Assembly (NCBI GenBank): GCA_015680685.1
Contig: MNCI01022408.1
Coordinates: 769,752 to 833,751 of the forward strand
Reading direction: 5' to 3'
DNA: 64,000 nucleotides
From: Gnetum montanum
Lineage: Eukaryota; Streptophyta; Gnetopsida; Gnetales; Gnetaceae
Part shown: positions 1 through 8,619 of the stretch, in pieces
Position numbering within the stretch: the first letter of the stretch is position 1
Layout: the number at the start of each line of letters is the position of its first letter
Translations under genes and position numbers: made by a program
Notes under the pieces: model-generated
The model's database searches: none
Told to the model about the DNA's origin: nothing
Seen by the model: only the letters and a program-made list of their open reading frames with translations

Positions 1-489
1 TGATTAATGTTTCTTACCCTTCATTTACTATCTTTGTTATTAAACGTGAAATGAGTACAACTTAATCATAAGCATTTAAGTGTGACTACTTGGTATCCAT
101 GTAATGTATCTAGGAGCGATCAAGTAATATACGCTTGGTAATCCCAAAAATAGTACATGAGGTCTAAGATGTGTATAGATGATTAAGGATGGATGCTAAT
201 CATACTTAGGCTAGCTTAGATTCTCTTCTTCCATTCCCTCTTAGCTTAATCAAAGTTACTTTCCATTATCTCTAGGAGTAGCCTAGTATTAGAAATCATA
301 TCATACACCTCACTCTAGACTAAACCATATGTGATAAAGAAAATACTAGTCCAGGTGGGAAGACAACGAACTGCAATCAATGAGTAACTATCTAGATACC
401 ACAACTAGTCTTTCTGCAAAGTTCGACCGGATCATGCGTGAACGCTCGTATTCGTATGGTTGAGTGTAGGGATACCTCGCCACTCATCA
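1..489 (+). repeat. 5' LTR of element A, right part only
   Basis: Window position 1 aligns with 5118 and position 489 with 5606, almost without gaps, so this is the right half of the same LTR found at 4678-5606. It ends in ...ctcatca just before the primer site. By eye the copies differ at a few per cent to about ten per cent of positions, so the insertion is not recent. The promoter part (U3) lies left of the window. Confidence 0.9.
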
Positions 490-490
490 T

Positions 491-508
491 TGGCGCCATT
501 ACTAGTGA
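491..508 (+). other. Primer-binding site of A (tRNA-Asp type, degenerate)
   Basis: One base after the LTR end lies tggcgccattactagtga. It matches the start of the complement of the plant tRNA-Asp 3' end (tggcgccgttgccgggga), the usual primer of Athila-type elements, with decay in the second half. Equivalent sites follow the LTRs of C, D and G. Confidence 0.75.
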
Positions 509-624
509 TGGTGCTAGTTATCTAGATTAGTTATATCATACAAGATCGTTGTAACAAAGTATTCACAATATATCTCTTAGAAAAGAAATTAATTTCAATT
601 AAGTCACACACAAATTCACACACA

Positions 625-2661
625 ATGTCTCTCTCACAAGACTATGATAATGCAACAACAAGTAAGGCAATTCATTGGAGAACCAACAAATTATATGATG
701 ATGAAGATGAAGTTTGGAGTACTCAATTTGGTGCAAGGGTCTCCCATGTACATAAATGAAGACAACATCATCCCGACTCACAAATTCATAACCTACCTAG
801 TGACGATGAACCACTTCTAGCCACTAAGAGCCTAATGCATATACAAGAGGCTGTTCGAATATCCCATAGGCATCGTAAGGAAAGTCGTCTACCCAGGCTT
901 GATTTAAACAACTTTCCAAAATTTTTAGAAGGCTATGATTTAGATCCACAACATCATTTACAAGCCTTACATGATGCCTGTGTATGGAACAATATTGATA
1001 ATGGGTGGCAAAAACTTAATCTCTTTCCTACGACACTCATTGGCCAAGCAAAAGTATGGTACAAGTCCTTAAGACCAAAATCAATTCAACGTTGGCCAAC
1101 AATGGTAGAACTCTTCGCTAAAAGATATCAAACCTATGAAAGAGTGTCATCCTTGAGGAAACAAATCAAAGAGTGGAAACAAGCACAACATGAACCTTTG
1201 GACATGGCATTATAAAGATACTATGCATTATTAAACAATTGCCCAAGCCATGGGTTCTCCAAGGAAAGGCTAATGTACCATATCATGGATGGGCTTCGTA
1301 GTGAAACAAGGGAAACCCTAGGGATGTATGCCCCAAGTCAACTATATGAGCTACGAACCCACCAATTCCAAGAGATTATCAAGTAGGTAGCAAAAGAATA
1401 AGGAGAAATGGCTAAATGGGAGAATGTTGAAAAATCTCAACAAGACAAAAATCTCGAATTAGTAAAGGTCCATGATCATGAAGAGGAGAAATCAACTCAG
1501 CTCAAGGAGGTGAAATCATCTTTGGAAATACTACAATCACTAGATGAAATTAAGGCAAAGATCAATAAGATGATGGAATGGATACATGAAAAATGTGGAG
1601 AATATGCCAACACTATTAGAGGTAGAACCATGATGAACCAAGAAGCAGGATAGAACACCCTTAGTCAATCAAAAAGAAGGGTTGAGGAGAATAAGAACTC
1701 AATTTCTAATCATACATGTCAATGTGAAATTTGCCTATACAATCACCCCAAAGGCCAATGTCCAATCTTGTCACATTTACATGAGCATTAGGGATGAATG
1801 TTACATCTAGATTTCGTACAGAAATACCAGATTCAACCACAGTGGCAAAAACCATAGTCATGTGGGAGGCCACTATCAAACTGGTCACACCCTTCCTACC
1901 ATCTAAACCCAAGCGCTTATCATGTTCAACATCCTATGTCCACAACTGGGTCAACATCCTCTATCTCACCACATTGTTATCATTCTCCTAAATACTATCA
2001 ACCCATGTCCTCTCCAACAAGACCACCACCTCATGTTCCTTACATTTCTCCTTGCCCTCAATATTCTCATCATTCACCTCCTTCTACATTACCACCAATT
2101 GTGCTAGAAGGTTGTGCACCATAGCACCAACCCACAAACGTTACTTGTGCTGCTACTGTCAATAGCAGTGGAGGTCCTTCACAACATCGAAAGCATCATT
2201 TCTTTATGCATGACCAAAGAAAGAGACAACATGCTTCCAAAACCACTGCATCCTCCAACTTAGCACAAGTTCAACGCTGTGATGCATCTGCCTCCTTAAA
2301 CTCAACGTCTCCTATTACCTTAGCAAGGCCACCAATCAATACTCCAACAACCATGCAGGCTAATGAATATAACCATGTAAGGAGACATATTGATCCTTGC
2401 ATACCATCTTATGGTCATGGGTGCCATAGTGGGTTAACACCTTACCACATGACCACATCTTATAATTTGCCCCACTATGCTAGCTTTAATCAAGTGCGTG
2501 AACTCCAAGTTGGGTATATTCTAGCCACCATAGCAAAAGACACCCAGTTGTTTGGATATGACCAGACTCTAATATTTCCCACATGCATGGATTCTCATTT
2601 TCCATTTATTAATTCTAGCCATGCTCAAAAGTTTGGTTATGGGGGATATCTTGCATTCTAA
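625..2661 (+). pseudogene. gag: gag of element A, decayed
   Basis: Frame 1 from the ATG at 625 (MSLSQDY...) can be followed to the stop at 2661, about 679 codons, with in-frame stops near 757, 1213, 1384, 1399 and 1651 and further on. The start is supported by gag of element G, which begins MSPSSY at the same distance from its primer site. Residues coded near 900-1200 form the retrotransposon gag core (LNNFPKF, DPQHHLQALHDAC, AKVWYKSLRP). Around 1716-1790 is a Cys/His cluster (CQCEIC...GQC), equivalent to the putative nucleic-acid-binding stretch of D, C and G. The last 200 codons are rich in Pro, Ser, Thr and His. Several stops match Gln codons in G, as expected from C-to-T change. The intact product would form the particle core. 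Confidence 0.8.
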
Positions 2662-4049
2662 CAAGCAGAATTAGTAAATGTTTTTCCTTTTCTTTGATTT
2701 TACAATTTTTTATTTTCCATTTTTTCATTTCCAATTTGTTGTTCTATCTTTTTGAGGGTAATTTCATCAGTAAATAAATACTCATGTGACTCATCAGTTG
2801 AGGTGTTTTTTCTATGTTATCAAGTCTTAGGTAATTAATTATTTGGACAGTGAGCCCACAACATCCACCCAACCATTCTATTAATAAGAGGTTCTACTCT
2901 GGGTATGATGATATTCTTGTCATCATTAAAACTTAAAGTAATTTTGTGCTCATTATGCCCAGAGTAAGAAATGATGGACTAAGATGGAATGGCCAGGGTG
3001 TGAGATCAAGGGGACTTGTGGATTCTCTTTGGTAACATTTGTAGGAGTTATCATGTAACCTGGGTGTACTAAGATCCTTGTGGATCTAATGAAAAATGGG
3101 AGTAAGAGTAATAAAGGCACTCAATAAAGAAATCCAATGCTATTCTAGGGGGTCCCACTAGAAAGACATGCATCCATGCCTGAAGGTAGGCAACTTCCCT
3201 GGATTACGCATCAATAAAAAAAAGAAGAGTGTGCCAAAGCAGCCAGATAACAAGAAACGAAAAGATCAAGACAAACGTGCTACAAAGAAATTCCAAATCA
3301 CTCCTCCCTTACACAAAACGTCAAATGATCGTATGCCTTGCTGTCATGATTCTCTTATGGTTGTCCATCATTGGATGAAACAATGTGATGTCACTGATCA
3401 GAGGAATGGACTTGGTCTTGATTTTGGAGCAACGAATTAATGACACATTAATCATGCCCTACACTCAAGATTCATTATGCCCTGGGTTAGTTATCTCATG
3501 TTCCAATCTCTGCAATCCCTTCTACAATTTGCCTCATCTTGTTGTTCATGTATTTGTGACTTGTGTCTTGTGTAGCATTGAATTCATATCTCATCACAGT
3601 GGTATCTACATGTGTGTGTTTTGTGCAATTGGTGGGGATTACATTTAAAATTTTAGTGCCTACTAACATTTTTGGGTATAGTTACGTAAGGGCAAGATAG
3701 GTAGGAACCTGCTTTGGGGAGGATCCACTTGGGTGACTTTTGTAATTTGTACTTGTTGCATCGCACCACATCATTTTATACCCTCTGAGTACTTCATTGC
3801 CAAATCTATTCTTTCCCTTATCATTATCTTATCAAATGTTCCTCAAAACCATTACATGTCCATCTATTTGTCACCTAAAAAAATCAGGTCTGACATTAAA
3901 CTTTTAGGGCAACTTCCTTAAAAAAAATTCTAACTATAAAATCACACTAAGCAAAGAATTCAACATTTATTAAAGGCAATGAGTAAGGTATGAAATAATT
4001 GAACTTATTTTAGTAACCTTATTAATAATTGATCTTTGTGTGATTATAG
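2662..4049 (+). other. Non-coding spacer between gag/pol and third ORF, element A
   Basis: T-rich sequence (2680-2760) followed by blocks shared with B (6500-7680), C (23200-24180, minus) and partly G (58050-58800, minus). Shared blocks include the stretch around 2810-2900 (ctatgttatcaagtc, then gtgagcccaca), the stretch at 2990-3025 (tgtgagatcaaggggac) and the block at 3690-3735 (cctgctttggggagga). Short ORFs here are not conserved. The part that in B holds a TATA/GATATC block is missing in A, probably deleted near 3930-3980. The spacer ends in gattatag directly before the ATG of the third ORF. Confidence 0.6.
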
Positions 4050-4500
4050 ATGGCCCCTAAAAGAGGACAATAAGGAGGACCTTCTCAAGGTGCAACTGAA
4101 TGCCCAGGGGGAGGCTGAGGCCAAGGACCTCATGCAGAACATGTAGCACAAGAGGCACAATCATTCAGCATCCATTAGGGAACTGCTATCAATGCACAAT
4201 CTAGCCAAGAAAAAGGTGGAGAGATCATGGCCCAAGCCTATGAAGAGGAATGACAGCTATCTGCGGCATGGCATGTTAAGGCCACTCAAGTATTCCCGTA
4301 GCTGCTGTGTCCATGGGAAGTGCTAACTCCATCAAACATTGGAACATCAGCATGAATGGCTCATAATCCTTGGATAAAGGAGGAGAAAAATTAGGTGCTT
4401 TTTTAATGGTATCAATCTTAGAAGCTTGGAGCACAAGACAAAGGAAAGGCACCCATGGAGGAGCCACCACCACCTAGAACCACATGAGTTCTAACAAAAT
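4050..4500 (+). pseudogene. Third ORF of element A, remnant of both ends
   Basis: The ATG at 4050 starts MAPKRGQ, the same N-terminus as the third ORFs of B (APRRGA) and C (MASKRGA). After about 60 codons the text jumps to what in B and C is the C-terminal end (4300-4480: catggga...ccatcaaacattgg, ending in gagccaccaccacctag). About 2.2 kb of the middle is therefore deleted. Stops interrupt both pieces. The family is not identified; the position after integrase matches the envelope-like ORF of Athila-type elements. Confidence 0.6.
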
Positions 4501-4665
4501 TTTGTCTATTTTTAATTTTGTGTATGTGTCCCAATTTTTTTGTATTCATCCCTCCACTACAACATGAATAAATTCCTGGTCTATCAATAATCCCATACCT
4601 ATCCACTGTGTAATTAAATGAACTTGTTCCTCACTTTCTTTGACTCAAGGACGAGTTATTATTCA

Positions 4666-4677
4666 GTCATGGGTGTA
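4666..4677 (+). other. Polypurine tract of A
   Basis: gtcatgggtgta lies directly before the 3' LTR. The corresponding sites are gtcgtggggata in B, gtcatgggggta in C and gtcatggaagta in G, each preceded by a shared stretch with the core gacgagtt/gatgagtt. It would prime plus-strand DNA synthesis. Confidence 0.7.
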
Positions 4678-5606
4678 TGATGAATCGTGGATTGTTAGGT
4701 GTTGATGTCGAACCCTTGACATTAGACCCTTGACATCAAATCCTTGACATCGGACCCCCGATATTGGACCCATGATATCAGGTACGTGATATCGTAGCTT
4801 GGCTAACGATATCAGATACGCAATATCGTGGTTCCTGTGTAAGCCTATAAATACCACATTTGGGTGCACAGGAAAGAGTCAGTAAGTTTTAGAGTCAATT
4901 TAGTGTTAGAGTAGAGTCTTTTTATCATTTTTTAGTTCATATCAACTCTTTCTCCAATGCATGCCCATAGTGTGATGATTGTAATTATACAGAACTTGTA
5001 TTCGAGTGTGACGTACTTGGACACGTGCATGACCAACAATAAAGATCAAGACTACTTCATCATTGCATCATTCATTTAGTTTTAATTGCTTACTTTTATT
5101 GTTATTTATTATTTTCTTAATTAATGTTTCTTACCCTTCATTTACTATCTTTGTTATTAAACGCAGAATGAGTATGACTTAATCACAAGCATTTAAGTGT
5201 GACTACTTGGTATCCCTGTAGCGTATCTAGGAGCGTTTAAGTAATATACGCTTGGTAATCCCAGCAATAGTACATGAGGTCCAAGATTTGTATGGATGAT
5301 TAAGGATGGATGCTCATCGCACTTAGGCTAGCTTAGATTCTCTTCTCCCATTCCCTCTTAGCTTAATCAAAGTTACTTTCCATTGTCTCTAGGGGTAGCC
5401 TAATGTTAGAAATCATATCATACACCTCACTCTAGACTAAACCATACGTGACAAAGAAAATACTAGTCTAGGTGGAAAGACAGTGAACTACGATCAACAA
5501 TTAACTATCTAGATACCACAACTAGTCCGTTTGCAGAGTTCAACCGGATCATGTGTGAACACTCGTATTCGTATGGTTGAGTGTAGGGGTACCTCACCAC
5601 TCATCA
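4678..5606 (+). repeat. 3' LTR of element A
   Basis: A 929-base LTR starting tgatgaatcg and ending ctcatca. The U3 part (4700-4835) is an array of short GATATC-like palindromes (gatattgg, tgatatcagg, tgatatcgt, cgatatcag), followed by the TATA box at 4846. Its right half is the partner of 1-489. Confidence 0.9.
4846..4853 (+). promoter_or_regulatory. TATA box of the element A LTR
   Basis: tataaata in the context cctataaatacc, about 170 bases into the LTR. The same box occurs in B (11723-11730), C (19438-19445 and 50478-50485, minus) and G (57065-57072, minus), which supports a Pol II promoter for the genomic RNA. Confidence 0.7.
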
Positions 5607-6208
5607 ATCATTGAAATCATCATTGACTGGATTAGAGCAAGGCGACCTCCTAAGAAGAGAATTAATATAGGAATTCCTTTGATTTATTTACGAGTAGTTG
5701 GAAATCAACCATGCAGATCTCTATTAGGCTTAGGTTCTGGAGTGAATTTGATCTCTTATAAAACATATCAAGCTTGAAACCTACCATCATTAAAAGAATG
5801 AAACATTAAGTTGGAGCTTGCTGATTAGTCTGTCACACTCCTTTAGGATAGTTAGATGATGTAGTGACCACTATTAATGGGTGGTCCTATCTAGCAAACT
5901 TTCTAGTAATTAATGTAAAAGATGTTGATAAGGAATTCCCAATAATCATGGGAAGGGCATGGCTTAGCACAATCAACACTATGCTAAGTATGACAAATTT
6001 GTCAATTGATATTTCTAAAGAAGACATGAATAGAGCCATACAATTGCAACGAGTTCCATGCATTATTATCGAAAGCAAAGGATGTAATCGTGGACTAACA
6101 CTTTATTATGTCAACATAGTTACCATTCCAGTCCATAACAACAACAATAAACAACCAATGTGTGCAACCAAAAGAGTAGAGGCCACCAAACCACATACTG
6201 AGAACTAA
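5607..6208 (+). pseudogene. pol: Aspartic protease domain of element B, broken
   Basis: Two pieces in different frames. The first (to 5777) reads ...LIYLRVVGNQPCRSLLGLGSGVN, where relatives have LLDLGFGVNF; the Asp expected at the catalytic turn is Gly here, so the enzyme would be dead. The second (5864-6208) reads GWSYLANFLVINV and IIMGRAWLSTIN, the conserved C-terminal part of Athila-type protease, also seen in C, D and G. It would have processed Gag-Pol. Confidence 0.75.
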
Positions 6209-7984
6209 TAATTTTTTAACACATGCATGGAAACATCTGAACCACATACTAATTCTAAACTAAGAAAATGACACTAACTGAAAGCCTAAAAATGAAATAA
6301 TTAACTCATAATCATACATCGAAGGAAAAATAAAATAGGCACTTGACTAACCATAACTCCACTATCATCAAAATTACATGAGATGATAATTGAAAAGTTA
6401 CATCACTAAAGATTGTAGGTGAATTGCTTATAGTGTATGACTCAGGAGATCTAGGGAGCATTTTTCAAACACTCACCCATGAGTTCAGTCACGGGGAAGA
6501 TACTTTACTTTGATTTCAGAATTAATAAGTGATTTTTCCAATTTTCTATTTTACAATTATTTTCATTTTTCACATTCTTTGACATTTACTTATTCTTTTA
6601 TGCTTTCCCATTTCTTTAATTTTTCATATTCTTTTACATTTTTCAATTCTTTAAGATTTTTCATTCTCTATAGTTTTTCATAATTTTTACTATCTTCTTT
6701 ATTTATTTAATACTTTGTTTTCAAACCATTTGTAAATAATTTTAATTGTTAATAAGACACATTGAATAACGGTAAGATGTAGCCCAATAAGGTGAAGATT
6801 TCTCTATGTTATCAAGTCATAAGAGACTAATTATTTGCATAGTGAGCCCACATCATCTATCCATCCATTTCATTAATAAGAGGTTCTTACCATGTCCATA
6901 ATGATATTCTTTTCCATCATACAACTAAGAATAAACTTGTGATCATTACACCTGGACAGAAAAGTAAAGAACCAAGTGGAAATGTAAAGGGTGTGACATC
7001 AAGGGGACTTGTGGATTTTTTTTGGATTATTATTGTGAGTTCTATTATGTTACTAAGGTTGTATTATATCCTTGTAGATTTAACAAAAAATGGAAGTAAC
7101 AGTTAAGTAAGTGCTACCTTCAAAGGTTGACATAGTGAAAAACTAAATTTTTGGGGGTCCCACTAAAAAGACATGTTACCCATGCTTGAAGGTAGGTGGC
7201 TTCTCAGAAATGTAAAAATAAAAACAAAGTGCCATGAATAAAACTCCTCTCGTGGACAATACCCCAAGTGACAATACCCCTTGTAACATTGATAGTCTTA
7301 TGATTGTAACTCAAGGAGATGAAATGATGTGATGTCACTAGAATGCAATTTTGACTTGATTTGAATATTGAATAGAAAGGCTAATGATTACCTTAACCAC
7401 TAATAAAACACAAGAATAAATTATGCCAATGGTAAGACACCTCACGTCCCGATGTCTACAATCTCTTCTAAGCCCATTTCAGCTCACTGTTTAAATAATC
7501 ATAACTTATGATTTTATATAACATACTATTATTTTTCAAAATTGGTGGTACTAACATGTGTATTTTGCTAAATAGGTGTGCATTACATTCAACTCCTTAA
7601 GTTCCTAAAGACACTTCTAGGCATGGTTATATAAGGGCATTAAGGGCTGGAGCCTACTTTGCAGATGACCCACTTGTATAACTATTGTATCTTATACCTA
7701 CCAAGAAATTCCACATCATCTTTAACCTTCCAAATATCAATAAACATGTCCCATATCACTTACACTGTCTGTTCTACAAATATGAATTCATTACCCTTCT
7801 TACCCAACTTATGAACTTTCGTAGCTCAAGATTCCTTCTCTATGAACTTCTAATGATAGATATTTCATAAAAATAAGCATATTTTCCTCAACCAAACACT
7901 TTAAGCGACCTTAAACACTTCCAAACACCCAAAGGAATCAATGCTTTCCATTTGATCCTCATGAAAAATGCATTTTCTTGGGCT
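6209..7984 (+). other. Non-coding spacer of element B
   Basis: Starts with T/A-rich sequence (6480-6760), then repeats the conserved blocks of element A: ctatgttatcaagtc near 6820, gtgtgacatcaaggggac near 6990, gggggtcccactaaaaag near 7150 and the cctactttgcagatgaccc block near 7655. Just upstream of the last block is ggttatataaggg, a TATA-like stretch. No convincing coding sequence. Confidence 0.55.
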
Positions 7985-8080
7985 TTGATATCAGGCTTGC
8001 ATCGATATCAGATTCCCAATATCAAATCTACACTGATATCGAATCCTCGATATCAAGTCCTATAAAATCTATATATACAC
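7985..8080 (+). promoter_or_regulatory. LTR-like internal promoter block upstream of third ORF (B)
   Basis: Five GATATC or near-GATATC cores (ttgatatcagg, tcgatatcag, ccaatatcaa, ctgatatcg, tcgatatcaag) lead into tataaaat (8061) and tatatatac (8071), the arrangement of the LTR U3 regions of A and B. C has the same block in the same place (23083-23130, minus). This looks like a second promoter for the third ORF; that is an inference. Confidence 0.45.
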
Positions 8081-8330
8081 AAGGACTTAGAAAATTTTTT
8101 CATCATTTTTCATTTGCAATAAGGGATATTTTTTAAATTTTCTTTTCCAATTTGAGCTCTAACCTCCTAGCTTTCCCAAGCCATAACTTGATTAATATGG
8201 CTATGATTTTTATGCTTTTTGAACCTATTTGATCACAAAGTGCTCAACATAGTCATGGGGAGGGGCTGCTAGTGAGGAATATCTAAGATGATTTTTTGAA
8301 AAATTATAATGCCTTGAAGGTACTTTAAGG

Positions 8331-8619
8331 GTAAGTATGAAGTGATAATTGGAATTTTTAAAGAATAATCAAACATACTAAAGCCAAAACACGTAATCAA
8401 TGATCTTAAGGACTAATAACCATCATACATAGGGACAAAATGAGCAATTATGAAGGATTATTAAGAGATTAACACATATGGGATAACTTTTTGAAAATTT
8501 CTCTAACTCTGAAATCTTAGTAGCTAAGAACTTAACAAAACTAAGGGTATGAGTAAGGTATGAAACTGTTAATAATACATGGAAGAACCTTAGTAATTCT
8601 AATTCCTTAATAATTGCAA
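8331..8619 (+). other. Possible leader intron before third ORF (B)
   Basis: The donor agg|gtaagtatga at 8331 is a near-perfect plant 5' splice site and is kept at the same place in C (22809, minus). The downstream end aligns with gattatag|ATG in A and gattacat|ATG in C; in B this acceptor position has decayed to attgcaa before ATC. Envelope-class plant elements such as barley Bagy-2 are known to make a spliced transcript of this ORF. Confidence 0.45.

Larger units (their letters stand above)
1..5606 (+). mobile_element. Element A: Athila-type Ty3/gypsy derivative with gag but no pol
   Basis: Two direct LTR copies (1-489, cut by the window edge, and 4678-5606) enclose a tRNA-Asp-type primer site, a decayed gag in a single frame, a non-coding spacer, a remnant of a third ORF and a polypurine tract. 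Protease, reverse transcriptase, RNase H and integrase are absent: gag passes directly into the spacer that follows pol in relatives C and G. The Athila-type assignment rests on the primer site, gag similarity to element G and the 3' ORF. The right flank is the protease of element B, which suggests that A inserted into B; the duplicated target would be atcat at 5607-5611, but the left copy lies outside the window. Confidence 0.8.

Noticed and set aside
3168-3648. Two overlapping ORFs in the spacer of A
   Set aside because: The equivalent regions of B, C and G have stops and shifts with no codon-level conservation; similarity is at DNA level.
7685-7870. ORF of 61 codons after the conserved block in B
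   Set aside because: Not conserved in A, C or G, and AT-rich composition makes it likely by chance.
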